The position numbers and the translations under genes are program-made. Below are positions 42,356 to 51,398 of a DNA stretch of 64,000 bases, in pieces. This DNA comes from Terrisporobacter vanillatitrophus (GTDB lineage Bacteria > Bacillota > Clostridia > Peptostreptococcales > Peptostreptococcaceae), in NCBI RefSeq assembly GCF_051148895.1, contig NZ_CP154625.1, positions 496,001-560,000 of the forward strand. The letters are read 5' to 3'. The notes under the pieces were generated by a model, which did no database searches, had not been told where the DNA came from, and saw only the letters and a list, made by a program, of their open reading frames with translations. Numbering within the stretch: the first letter of the stretch is position 1; each line of letters starts with the position of its first letter.

Positions 42356-43597
42356 ATGTTTGAAAATTTAAAACAAGCTGACATGGAAATTTATAATAGT
42401 ATGAAAAGAGAACTACTTAGACAACAAAGGAATATAGAGTTGATAGCATCAGAAAATATAGTATCTATGGCAGTTATGGAAACTATGGGGAGTCATTTGA
42501 CTAACAAATATGCAGAGGGATACTCCGGTAACAGATATTATGGAGGATGTGTACATATTGACGAAGTGGAGACTTTGGCAATAGAAAGATTGAAGAAAAT
42601 CTTTGGTGCAGAACATGCAAATGTACAACCTCATTCTGGAGCAAATGCAAATATAGCAGTTTACTTTGCCATATTAAAGCCAGGAGATAAAGTAATGGGA
42701 ATGAATTTATCTCAAGGAGGGCATTTAACTCATGGTTCTCCAGCAAATATATCTGGACAATATTTTGAATTCCATGAATATGGAGTAACTAAAGATGGAT
42801 TTATTGATTATGATAATGTGAGAAAAATTGCTCATGAAGTAAAACCTAAGTTAATAGTAGCAGGAGCAAGTGCTTATCCTAGAGCAATTGATTTTAAGAA
42901 ATTTAGAGAAATAGCTGATGAAGTGGGAGCATTGTTAATGGTTGATATGGCCCATATTGCAGGTTTAGTAGCTGCAGGACTTCATGAAAATCCTTGTGAA
43001 GTGGCAGACTTTGTAACAAGTACAACTCATAAAACTTTAAGAGGACCTCGAGGAGGAATAATTCTTTGCAAAGAAAAATATGCAAAAGCCATAGACAAGG
43101 CCATATTCCCAGGAACTCAAGGAGGACCATTAGAGCATATAATTGCCTCCAAGGCTGTTTGCTTTAAAGAAGCTTTAAGTGATGAGTTTAAAGAATATCA
43201 AAATCAAGTAGTTAAAAATTGCAAAAAATTAGCCGAAGAGCTTATGAAAAGAGATTTTAAATTATTAACTGGAGGTACAGATAATCATTTAATATTACTT
43301 GATTTGACTAATAAAAACGTAACAGGAAAAGAAGCTGAAAAGAGACTAGATGAAGCTTACATTACTACAAATAAAAATGCAATTCCTTTTGACCCAAATG
43401 GAGCGAATGTAACTAGTGGAATAAGAGTAGGTAGCGCAGCAGTTACAACAAGAGGAATGAAAGAGGAGGACATGGTAGTTATTGCAGAGGCTATAGACTT
43501 ATGTTTAACTTATGATTTAGAAGATAAGGCTAGAGATCTAGTTATTGAGCTTACAGAAAAATATCCTCTATATGAGGAATATAATTTGATGGACTAA
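42356..43597 (+). CDS. glyA: Serine hydroxymethyltransferase
   Basis: A 413-residue PLP enzyme that interconverts serine and glycine with tetrahydrofolate. The PLP Lys lies in TSTTHKTLRGPRGG, with ENIVS near the start, YAEGYSGNRYYGG and MVDMAHIAGLVAAG. The start is the ATG at 42356, nine bases after AAAGG; an ATG at 42347 overlaps the ribosome site. No glycine riboswitch fold was seen upstream. It is a single gene, divergent from the BCCT transporter, and ends in a hairpin terminator. Confidence 0.96.
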   Translation: MFENLKQADMEIYNSMKRELLRQQRNIELIASENIVSMAVMETMGSHLTNKYAEGYSGNRYYGGCVHIDEVETLAIERLKKIFGAEHANVQPHSGANANIAVYFAILKPGDKVMGMNLSQGGHLTHGSPANISGQYFEFHEYGVTKDGFIDYDNVRKIAHEVKPKLIVAGASAYPRAIDFKKFREIADEVGALLMVDMAHIAGLVAAGLHENPCEVADFVTSTTHKTLRGPRGGIILCKEKYAKAIDKAIFPGTQGGPLEHIIASKAVCFKEALSDEFKEYQNQVVKNCKKLAEELMKRDFKLLTGGTDNHLILLDLTNKNVTGKEAEKRLDEAYITTNKNAIPFDPNGANVTSGIRVGSAAVTTRGMKEEDMVVIAEAIDLCLTYDLEDKARDLVIELTEKYPLYEEYNLMD

Positions 43598-43634
43598 TAA
43601 TATTTAAGATAATAATGCAAGTTACAATATGGGA

Positions 43635-43668
43635 GGGGCATATCAAGAAAGATATGTCCCTTATTATG
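43635..43668 (+). terminator. Rho-independent terminator
   Basis: GGGGCATATC / GATATGTCCC with a 6-base loop, followed by TTATTATGTT. Confidence 0.75.
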
Positions 43669-43678
43669 TTCCAAAATA

Positions 43679-44365
43679 TTAAAAAAACAACAAAGTTGAA
43701 GCAATGATAAATTGACCAGTGTAATAAGTAATTAAGTTTACTGCAGACAAAAACTTTTTATGGTGTTTATTAAATAATATAAAAGATAGAACTATATCTG
43801 AGAATATGAATAATAAGGCACCAACTAAAAGTAAACATGTTCCCATATCAAATTTTAATAAAAATACTAGCTTTATAGATTCAAAAGTCATCAAACAAAT
43901 AATAAAAGAGTAAATGCTTGCGGGTAGTAACATATTTTTAAAGTCTATATTTTCATTGGATTTTAATACTGAAATAGCAACAAAGGCTGAAATCAAAGCT
44001 ACTAGTAAGTCCATAATATTAAAGGAACCTAAGTGAACAAAAGCCAAAACATACATTATATGAGTTAGTGAAAAACTAACAACTCCATAGACAAAGTACT
44101 TACTTAAGGAACCGTCTTTATGATTTATTTTAAGTGCAAGGAATATATCTCCAAATAAAGAACAAATCAAACCTATTATTATTAGTAAAAAATAATAATT
44201 ATCTTCTGGTGATCTCATATGAGAGATTATTCCCGTAGATATAAATAAAAGACTAGTAATAGTTTTAAAAATGAATGCATGGTTATTCTTTGGTTTGTAT
44301 ATGAAGTAAACTAGTGTAAATAATGATATGAAAAATAATATTAAATTTATATAATAAGTTAACAT
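43679..44365 (-). CDS. YhhN/TMEM86-family membrane protein, lysoplasmalogenase-like
   Basis: A 228-residue protein with about eight membrane helices. The YhhN/TMEM86 motifs are present: CSLFGDIFLALK, FSLTHIMYVLAF, GALLFIFSDIVLSF and YYTGQFIIASTLLFF, with the two conserved Asp facing the putative active site. Animal TMEM86 proteins cleave the vinyl-ether bond of lysoplasmalogens. Anaerobic clostridia make plasmalogens, so a lipid-remodelling role is plausible (inference). SD GGGGGAAT precedes the ATG. Confidence 0.85.
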   Translation of the reverse strand: MLTYYINLILFFISLFTLVYFIYKPKNNHAFIFKTITSLLFISTGIISHMRSPEDNYYFLLIIIGLICSLFGDIFLALKINHKDGSLSKYFVYGVVSFSLTHIMYVLAFVHLGSFNIMDLLVALISAFVAISVLKSNENIDFKNMLLPASIYSFIICLMTFESIKLVFLLKFDMGTCLLLVGALLFIFSDIVLSFILFNKHHKKFLSAVNLITYYTGQFIIASTLLFF

Positions 44366-44431
44366 GCTACTTATTCCCCCTTTAATACTATTATAATATG
44401 GTTTGCTATAATAAATACGTTCTTAATAGTA

Positions 44432-45049
44432 TTAATAAAATCCTTTTACTAATTTAGGCAAGTATTCTTTCTTTAATTGAGAATAATCTGATTTTGTTAG
44501 TTCAAATCTATGAGATACTTGAAGATTTTTTTTAGGCTTATATGTTTTTATATATTTGAATCCTAGGCTATTTAAAGATTTAGGAGTATATCTATTTTCT
44601 GAATATGTTAGTGCTACTAATTTATCTAAATCCAAAAGTTCAAAGCCAGTAATAAGAGTTATTACTGTCAACTCTGTAGCATAATCATTACCCCAATATT
44701 TAGGATTTATACAAATTGCTATTTCACCTTCTTTAGATTTAGGTCGTATATTATTGATACCTGCATTTCCAATTACTTTTTTATCATTCTTATGATAGAT
44801 AACATAATTACCTACCTTACCTTGTCTATAATTATTAATGAAAAATAATTTAATGAATCTTTTAGTATCATTAATTGTTTTATGTGCCTTGAAAGGTAAA
44901 TATTTTACTACTTTTTCTTGGCTAAGATACTCATAAATATCATGAACATCTTGTAAAGTCGCTGGTCTAAGTATAAATCTGGGTGTTTCAATAATTTTCA
45001 TCTGGGGATATTGAGAATGAGAAACCTTATAACCAAATATATTATTCAT
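44432..45049 (-). CDS. GNAT acetyltransferase, RimJ/RimL type
   Basis: A 205-residue acetyltransferase. It opens with KIIETPRFILRPATLQDVHDIYEYLS, the usual RimJ/RimL start, has GNYVIYHKNDKKVIGNAGI, and a diverged acetyl-CoA loop ICINPKYWGNDYATELT. It then has LVALTYSENRYTPKSLNSLGFKYI. Family members modify protein N-termini or small molecules; the target is unknown. AGAGG lies 8-9 bases before the ATG. Confidence 0.82.
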   Translation of the reverse strand: MNNIFGYKVSHSQYPQMKIIETPRFILRPATLQDVHDIYEYLSQEKVVKYLPFKAHKTINDTKRFIKLFFINNYRQGKVGNYVIYHKNDKKVIGNAGINNIRPKSKEGEIAICINPKYWGNDYATELTVITLITGFELLDLDKLVALTYSENRYTPKSLNSLGFKYIKTYKPKKNLQVSHRFELTKSDYSQLKKEYLPKLVKGFY

Positions 45050-45192
45050 AATTTTAACCTCTTCATTTTAGATTTACTTTAGATTATGAATTTTGGTATA
45101 AATATGTTAAATTCACAAAGATAAATATAAATAAAAATAGTTGATTATTATAAAAAATAACAGCCTGTAAATGAACAGAACTGATTTTTATT

Positions 45193-45210
45193 ATCTCCAT
45201 AAAATCTTCA
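45193..45210. promoter_or_regulatory. Possible OmpR-type direct repeat
   Basis: ATCTCCA at 45193-45199 and ATCTTCA at 45204-45210, an 11-base period, about 50 bases ahead of the start at 45261. It may bind the response regulator encoded at 47135. Confidence 0.3.
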
Positions 45211-45260
45211 CAACTTTTTATTATATTAAATAATAACTTAATGATAAGGGGGAGTATATT

Positions 45261-47111
45261 TTGAGAGCTGATATAAAAAAAGTTATACTTAAAATAGATG
45301 GAATGGTATGTGTTAGCTGTGAAAATCTTATTGAAAACATACTTTTAGATAATGATGGTGTTATCAATGTGGAAGCATCTTATATTAAAAATTTGGTAAA
45401 GATAGATTATGATGAAAATAAAATATCTATAAGTGATTTGACTAAAATTATTCATGAAGAGGGATACAAAGTTATTGACTCTAATAATGAAGAAGTAGAT
45501 GAAATTTCTATTAATAATAAAGAAAAGATTAATACAGAAAAAAGTCAAACTATAGATAAAAGACAAGGTGACACTTTTCAATTAATATTAATAATTATAG
45601 GAATATTTTTATTTCTAAAAAGATTTGGGATTTTAAATATTTTTAATGCTTTTCCAACGCCAAATGAAAATACAAGCTATGGCATGTTATTTATAATAGG
45701 TTTATTTACATCATTTCATTGTGTTTCAATGTGTGGAGGTATTAATTTATCACAATGTTTAAATCATAACGTAGCTGGTAGTAAAGAAAAGTCATCAACA
45801 ATAAAACCAGCTTTTTTATATAATTTAGGTCGTGTTATTTCCTATACTATTTTTGGTGGTATAGTGGGAGGAATTGGCTCAGTAATAAGTTTTTCAGGGG
45901 AAATTCAAGGTTTAATTCAATTAATTGCGGCCATATTTATGGTTATAATGGGATTAAATATGTTGAATATTTTTCCTTGGCTTAGAAAACTAAATCCTAG
46001 AATGCCGAAAATATTTGGTGAAAAACTTAACTCTGGCAATAATAATAGTCCCTTTTTCGTAGGATTGCTAAATGGATTAATGCCATGTGGCCCACTACAA
46101 GCAATGCAAATTTATGCCCTTTCTACAGGGAGTGTGACGAAAGGTGCTCTTTCTATGTTTTTATTCAGTTTAGGAACAGTTCCATTAATGTTTGGAATTG
46201 GAGCATTAAGTTCATATATGAGTAAAAAATCATCACATAGGATTATGAAATTTGGAGCAATATTAGTTATTCTTCTTGGATTTTCCATGTTTAATAATGC
46301 CTTAGCTCTATCAGGAATTAATTTTTCTCAAAGCTCACAAAATATATCAGGAGCAAGAGCTGAAATTCAAGGTGATACTCAAGTAGTAAATACAGGGTTA
46401 AAGGGTGGAAGATATGAATCTATTATTGTTGAAGTAGGAAAACCTGTAAAGTGGAATATTAAAACATCAAATGGTGATTTAAACGGATGTAATAGTAAAA
46501 TGATTGCAAGAGAATTTGGGATAGAAAAAAGTTTACAAATAGGAGATAATATAATAGAATTTACTCCAACTAAAACAGGAACATATTCTTATTCATGTTG
46601 GATGGGTATGATAAGAAGTGAGATATATGTAGTCAATCCTGGGGAAGAGCTTCAGGTTTCAGATAGTTCACAAAATGGATTAGATACACTTAATAAAGTA
46701 AATTCAAATTATAAAATACCTACTGATGAAATAGAAGTAGCTAAAGTATCAGGAGACAAACAGATAGTTAATATAAATATTGAAGATAATAGATTTACAC
46801 CAGCAATAGTTGTACTTCAAGAGGGGCTAGAAACTAAGTGGAATATAAGGAATGGTGAAAATAAAAGTATATCTTTAGCATTTCCTATTTATAATCAAGT
46901 AATTGATATGAGTGAGGAGGATAATGAAATTTATTTAACTCCAAGCGAGGACTTTAGATTTGCAGAGGAAAATTATAATTACTTTGGATATGTAAAAGTG
47001 GTCAAAGATATTGAAAATATAAATATGGATGAAATCAAGAATGAGGTAAAAACATATAAGATTTCTGATACAGATTATTTATATACAGGAGGTCAACCAA
47101 GCTGCCATTAA
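45261..47111 (+). CDS. HMA–SafE/TauE–cupredoxin fusion, putative copper handling protein
   Basis: A 616-residue membrane protein starting at TTG (45261) after GGGGGAG. Domains in order: a heavy-metal-associated domain with GMVCVSCENL (residues about 8-70); one helix (about 104-122); a SafE/UreH-like six-helix domain (about 135-350) with SFHCVSMCGGI and GLLNGLMPCGPL; a cupredoxin-like domain (about 370-455) with NGCNSKM and YSYSCWMGM, likely copper ligands; a second, degenerate cupredoxin-like domain (about 490-580); and a C-terminal QPSCH tail. The make-up suggests uptake of Cu(I) by the HMA domain and export or loading at the outer face. It is co-directional with a two-component system 23 bases downstream. 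Confidence 0.82.
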   Translation: MRADIKKVILKIDGMVCVSCENLIENILLDNDGVINVEASYIKNLVKIDYDENKISISDLTKIIHEEGYKVIDSNNEEVDEISINNKEKINTEKSQTIDKRQGDTFQLILIIIGIFLFLKRFGILNIFNAFPTPNENTSYGMLFIIGLFTSFHCVSMCGGINLSQCLNHNVAGSKEKSSTIKPAFLYNLGRVISYTIFGGIVGGIGSVISFSGEIQGLIQLIAAIFMVIMGLNMLNIFPWLRKLNPRMPKIFGEKLNSGNNNSPFFVGLLNGLMPCGPLQAMQIYALSTGSVTKGALSMFLFSLGTVPLMFGIGALSSYMSKKSSHRIMKFGAILVILLGFSMFNNALALSGINFSQSSQNISGARAEIQGDTQVVNTGLKGGRYESIIVEVGKPVKWNIKTSNGDLNGCNSKMIAREFGIEKSLQIGDNIIEFTPTKTGTYSYSCWMGMIRSEIYVVNPGEELQVSDSSQNGLDTLNKVNSNYKIPTDEIEVAKVSGDKQIVNINIEDNRFTPAIVVLQEGLETKWNIRNGENKSISLAFPIYNQVIDMSEEDNEIYLTPSEDFRFAEENYNYFGYVKVVKDIENINMDEIKNEVKTYKISDTDYLYTGGQPSCH

Positions 47112-47134
47112 GTAGATACTAAGGAGTTACTAAA

Positions 47135-47830
47135 ATGCAAAAAGAAAAAATATTAATTGTAGAAGATGAAATAAAAATTCTAGAAGTCATAACTTCTTTA
47201 ATGGAAGGTCAAGGATATGAAGTTTATCAAGCAGAAAGTGGAAAACAAGCTTTAGACATATTTAAAGATAAAGAGATTTCATTGATTATATTGGATCTTA
47301 TGTTACCGGATATTTCTGGAGAAGAAGTCTGCATGAGAATGCGAGAAAAGTCTAGAGTTCCAATTATAATGCTAACTGCAAAATCAAATGAAGAAAATCT
47401 TTTACATGGACTAGATATTGGAGCGGATGATTATATAACAAAACCCTTTAGCTTAATGGAATTAGTTGCAAGAATTAAGGTCATATTGAGAAGAAGCTCA
47501 GATGAGTTAAAACCTTTATATAAATACAATTCATTTCAAAATGGAGATTTATATATAAATGTTGAATCAAATATTATAAAAAAGAAAAATGAATTGCTTA
47601 GTCTTACTCAGTCGGAATGGAAAATACTATTAGCTCTGATGAAGTATCCCAATAAGGTATTTACCAGGGAAGAGTTAGTTTACGTAGCCCTTGGAAGTGA
47701 TTTTGAAGGTTACAATCGGATTATAGATACACATATAAAAAATCTTCGCCAGAAAATTGAAGATAATCCCAAGGCACCTAGATATGTAATCACTGTATTT
47801 GGTAAAGGCTATAAATTTGGAGGTGAGTAA
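47135..47830 (+). CDS. OmpR-family response regulator
   Basis: A 231-residue regulator. The receiver domain has the acidic pair EDE, phospho-acceptor Asp54 in IILDLMLPD, and Lys in TKPFSLMEL. The C-terminal winged helix has the family RIIDTHIKNLRQKIE recognition helix and FGKGYKFGG wing. It lies between the copper-type membrane protein and a histidine kinase (5-base gap), so it likely controls this operon in response to metal stress. Confidence 0.92.
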   Translation: MQKEKILIVEDEIKILEVITSLMEGQGYEVYQAESGKQALDIFKDKEISLIILDLMLPDISGEEVCMRMREKSRVPIIMLTAKSNEENLLHGLDIGADDYITKPFSLMELVARIKVILRRSSDELKPLYKYNSFQNGDLYINVESNIIKKKNELLSLTQSEWKILLALMKYPNKVFTREELVYVALGSDFEGYNRIIDTHIKNLRQKIEDNPKAPRYVITVFGKGYKFGGE

Positions 47831-47835
47831 GAAAG

Positions 47836-49224
47836 TTGACACAAAGCATCAGAAGTAAATTGTCTATATCCATAGCATTTATAGTTATATTTACTGTTTT
47901 ACTAATTAGCATACTTTCAAATTTAGTTATAAAAAATGAATTTACTAAATATAAAGAAAAACAACAAATTGAAAAGATTGAAGATATAGTTGATTCAATA
48001 AAAAAACAATATAATGTAAAAAAACATAGGTGGAATGAAGCCAATATTAATAATATAGGAATGGCAGCATTGAATGAAGGATATATTATTAAAATTTACA
48101 ATAAAGATAGTAATTTATTATGGGATGCTGAAGCTGTTAATATGCAATTATGTGAAGACATAATGGATGAAATATGCAAAGTTATGGAAAATAATTTTCG
48201 AATTGAAAATGGTAAAGTAATGAGCCAAAAGTATGAATTAATAAAACTGGGAAACAATATAGGGTTAGTAGAGATTGAATATTACGGTCCATTTTTCTTA
48301 TCCCAAAGTGATTCAGACTTTATAAAATCCCTTAATTATATATTTATAGCTATTGGAATTATTTCATTTGCCATTGCTATTTTAGTTGGAAGTATATTGT
48401 CTAAAAATATTAGTAAACCTATATCAAAAATGATGGGAGTCGTTAAGCATATTGCTAATGGAGAATATGAATATAGGTTTGATAAAGATACTAAAATAAA
48501 AGAATTATATGAATTACAAAACTCTATTAATCTTATGGCGGATTCAATTGAAAAACAAGAAAATTTAAGAAAGCAATTAACAGAAGATATGGCTCACGAA
48601 CTACGAACACCATTGACATCAGTTAGTACTCATATAGAAGCCATGATGACAGGATTATGGAAACCAAGTAAAGAGAGACTAGAGAGCTGTTACGAGGAAG
48701 TAAATAGAATTACATCATTAGTAAAAGATTTAGAAAAACTGGCAAAAGTGGAGAATGAATGCTATAAGTTACAAAAAGTTCAATTTGATATGTTTGAATT
48801 ATTAAAAAGAGCTTCATATAATTTTGAATATAAAATGAAAGAAAAGAAAATTAAATTTGAATTAATTGGTGAAAAATTTATTATTGAAGCTGACCAAGAT
48901 CGTATATTCCAAGTAATCACAAATATATTATCAAATGCAATTAAGTATACTAATGAAGAAGATAAAATATCAATAAAACTATATAGAGAATCTAAATATT
49001 TAGTATGTGAAATTATAGATACGGGAGTGGGGATTTCACAGGAAGAAATACCTTATATTTTCGAGAGATTTTATCGTGCAGATAAGTCTAGAAATAGAAA
49101 AACAGGCGGGGCCGGCATTGGGCTTGCTATTACTAAATCAATAGTACAGTCACATGATGGAAAGATAGAAGTAAAAAGTAAATTAGGTGAGGGAAGCTCT
49201 TTTAAGGTTATTTTACCTTTATAA
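47836..49224 (+). CDS. Membrane sensor histidine kinase, HAMP type
   Basis: A 462-residue kinase that starts at TTG (47836). Helix 1 (residues about 12-35), an extracytoplasmic region (to about 165), helix 2 (about 170-192) and a HAMP domain (SKNISKPISKMMGVVKHIANGEYEYRF) are followed by HisKA with His254 in DMAHELRTPLTS and an HATPase (NILSNAIKYTNEED, DTGVGISQEEIP, AGIGLAITKSIV). The extracytoplasmic part has a lone Cys (MQLCEDIMDEIC gives two), which might sense metals. It is coupled with the response regulator. Confidence 0.92.
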   Translation: MTQSIRSKLSISIAFIVIFTVLLISILSNLVIKNEFTKYKEKQQIEKIEDIVDSIKKQYNVKKHRWNEANINNIGMAALNEGYIIKIYNKDSNLLWDAEAVNMQLCEDIMDEICKVMENNFRIENGKVMSQKYELIKLGNNIGLVEIEYYGPFFLSQSDSDFIKSLNYIFIAIGIISFAIAILVGSILSKNISKPISKMMGVVKHIANGEYEYRFDKDTKIKELYELQNSINLMADSIEKQENLRKQLTEDMAHELRTPLTSVSTHIEAMMTGLWKPSKERLESCYEEVNRITSLVKDLEKLAKVENECYKLQKVQFDMFELLKRASYNFEYKMKEKKIKFELIGEKFIIEADQDRIFQVITNILSNAIKYTNEEDKISIKLYRESKYLVCEIIDTGVGISQEEIPYIFERFYRADKSRNRKTGGAGIGLAITKSIVQSHDGKIEVKSKLGEGSSFKVILPL

Positions 49225-49242
49225 TATATATAAGTTTATAGG

Positions 49243-49283
49243 AAGTAGTTATTAGGTATAAAAACTTAGTAGCTACTTTTTTG
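49243..49283 (+). terminator. Rho-independent terminator
   Basis: AAGTAGTTATTA pairs with TTAGTAGCTACTT, followed by T6. Confidence 0.8.
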
Positions 49284-49442
49284 AATATAAAAATATAAAA
49301 AAGCTAAATTTAAATCATAAATATTCCAATTAAATTACATAATTATACTGTTTAAATTGACTTTAAAAGTATATAAATTATAATGAAAAGTAATTAGGCC
49401 TTTAAATAAACACAAAAATAATAATATATAAGGTGGTACCAT

Positions 49443-50258
49443 ATGGAAGAATCAAGACTTATTGAGATGATAAAGAGAAATCCTTCTATTATAACAACTA
49501 TAAACAATCCAACAGATAAAATGAAATTGTTAGCCTTAGGAAGAAACGGACTTTTATTAAAAAATATAGAAAATCCAACAGACGAAATGAAAGAACTTGC
49601 TTTAGAAAGTAATGTTAGATCAATTCAATATATAGATGAGCCAAGTGAGAAAATGATGATAAAGGCTGTAAATGATGGATGGAGTATTTTAGACTATATA
49701 AAGAATCCAACAGACAAAGTAATAAGATTAGCTATAGATAAGTCAGGATGGGCGATTCAGTATGTAAAAAATCCTAGTGAGGAATTACAGCTACTTGCAG
49801 TAAGAAAAAATTATGATTCAATTAAATATATACAAAATCCAAGTGAAAAAGTGCAAGAAGAATCGGTAAAAATTAGTTATGATGCACTACGATATATTAA
49901 GTCACCAAGCTTTAATACTCAGTTATTAGCTGTGAAAAGTAATGAGTCAGCAGTAAGACTTATGCATGATATAAATAAAGATAAGGCTATTGAATTTTTA
50001 AAAGTAAATGTTTTGGTGATTAAACATTTACCAAGGGATATACAAAAAGAAATAAATTTAGAAGAGTTAAAAGAAATACTAAAGGAAGTATTAAGTAGTG
50101 AAAATGTGGAAGAAAAATATGTACGAGATTTTCTAAATTGTACTGCTATAGACAGAAATAGTGAGACTTTTGCAATGGATAAAATTTTGTTTATTTATAA
50201 ATATGGAAGTAAGAAATCAAAGAAAATAGCTGTAGATGAAAAGTTAAAGATAATGTAG
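49443..50258 (+). CDS. 22-residue helical-repeat protein, putative adaptor of MoxR-VWA system
   Basis: A 271-residue protein. Residues 22-175 consist of seven consecutive 22-residue repeats with no gaps; the pattern is N-P-S/T-D/E-x-M/V-x-x-L-A-V-x-x-N-x-x-x-I-x-Y-I-x. This is a helical solenoid, similar in style to DUF4116-like repeats. Residues about 176-271 are a helical, Lys/Glu-rich tail. No catalytic residues were seen. The start is the ATG at 49443 behind AAGGTGG. It lies 10 bases ahead of the MoxR gene, so it is very likely a partner, perhaps the substrate-recognising or scaffolding part (inference). Confidence 0.75.
   Translation: MEESRLIEMIKRNPSIITTINNPTDKMKLLALGRNGLLLKNIENPTDEMKELALESNVRSIQYIDEPSEKMMIKAVNDGWSILDYIKNPTDKVIRLAIDKSGWAIQYVKNPSEELQLLAVRKNYDSIKYIQNPSEKVQEESVKISYDALRYIKSPSFNTQLLAVKSNESAVRLMHDINKDKAIEFLKVNVLVIKHLPRDIQKEINLEELKEILKEVLSSENVEEKYVRDFLNCTAIDRNSETFAMDKILFIYKYGSKKSKKIAVDEKLKIM
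49506..49967 (+). repeat. Seven in-frame 66-base coding repeats
   Basis: They encode the seven 22-residue units. At DNA level they have diverged strongly, so the array is old and not a recent expansion. Confidence 0.75.
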
Positions 50259-50268
50259 GAGAGAGACC

Positions 50269-51396
50269 ATGAATTTTATAGATACATTAAAAAGTGTTGA
50301 GTTAGTATTATCTACTGAAGAAGTTCCTTTAGTAGTAGGTGAAAGTGGAATAGGAAAAACAGCTTTAGCTAAAAAGCTTGCAAAGGATAACAACTGGGCT
50401 TTAGTTACTATTGACGGTAACCTTCTTAAAGAAGGTGAAATAGGAGGACTTCCAACAGTTGAGTCTTATGAAAGTAGAGATGTTAACGGAAATAAAATAG
50501 AAAAGAAAACTACTATTTATGCTGTTCACAACAAATTAAGAGAAATTGATGAAGAAATAAATAATGGAAGAAGTGTACTTTTATTTATAGATGAAATAAA
50601 CCGTTGTGAGCATACAGTTCAGCAAGAACTTATGAATTTAATTTTAAATAGAGAAATAAACGGATATAAATTACCTGGAAATGTGAAAATACTAGCGGCT
50701 ATGAACCCATCAAGCAAATATGGTTCAGATTTTGATTATCAAGTTGTGGATATGGACGCTGCACAAGAAAATAGGTTTGTTTGGCTAAATATGGAGTCTG
50801 ATTATAATGGATGGATAAAATGGGCCATAGGTGCAGGGTTAGAAACGAAGGTTATAGAGTTTATTTCCACATTCCCAGAGTATTTACACAAAATAAATGA
50901 TGAGGACGTTAGAGCAACTCCAAGAAGTTATGAAAGAGTATCTAAAACTTATAAAATGTACAAGGAGCAACAAGACACTATACCAAGGTCAGTATTTGTA
51001 AATGTTATAAAAGGTAATGTGGGAAAAGTTATTGCACAAGAGTTTGTAAGTTTTGTGGAGTCTAATTATAGTCCATTGATATCCTTTGATGATGTTTTTT
51101 CTAAAGAAAATTTAGATGGAAATGTAATAGAAAGAATAAAAAATGAAAGTCACACAAGACTCTATATAAGTGCTATGAACATATTAAAAACACTGGAAAA
51201 TAGAATAAGAGAAGATGAAAATGATACATTCCTTGTAAATAGATTTGTGGAGTTTTTAGGACAATATCCAATAGATTTAATGGTAGGAATTATGAAGGAT
51301 ATGAAAGTTAGTTATAATGAGGTATATAAAAAAGCTATAGAAAATGAAAATTTTGTGGACATATATTTTCAAGCTTATAATTCAATAAGGAGCTAA
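50269..51396 (+). CDS. MoxR-family AAA+ ATPase
   Basis: A 375-residue AAA+ ATPase of the MoxR/RavA branch. Walker A is GESGIGKT (residues 24-31), Walker B is LLFIDEINR (Asp108-Glu109), sensor 1 is AAMNPSSKYG, and an arginine-finger-like RVSKTYKMYK helix follows (after RATPRSYE). MoxR ATPases act as chaperones that remodel or load protein complexes, usually with a VWA protein encoded next door, as here. The stop is 2 bases before the next start. Its first gene partner is the 22-residue-repeat protein. Confidence 0.9.
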   Translation: MNFIDTLKSVELVLSTEEVPLVVGESGIGKTALAKKLAKDNNWALVTIDGNLLKEGEIGGLPTVESYESRDVNGNKIEKKTTIYAVHNKLREIDEEINNGRSVLLFIDEINRCEHTVQQELMNLILNREINGYKLPGNVKILAAMNPSSKYGSDFDYQVVDMDAAQENRFVWLNMESDYNGWIKWAIGAGLETKVIEFISTFPEYLHKINDEDVRATPRSYERVSKTYKMYKEQQDTIPRSVFVNVIKGNVGKVIAQEFVSFVESNYSPLISFDDVFSKENLDGNVIERIKNESHTRLYISAMNILKTLENRIREDENDTFLVNRFVEFLGQYPIDLMVGIMKDMKVSYNEVYKKAIENENFVDIYFQAYNSIRS

Positions 51397-51398
51397 TT

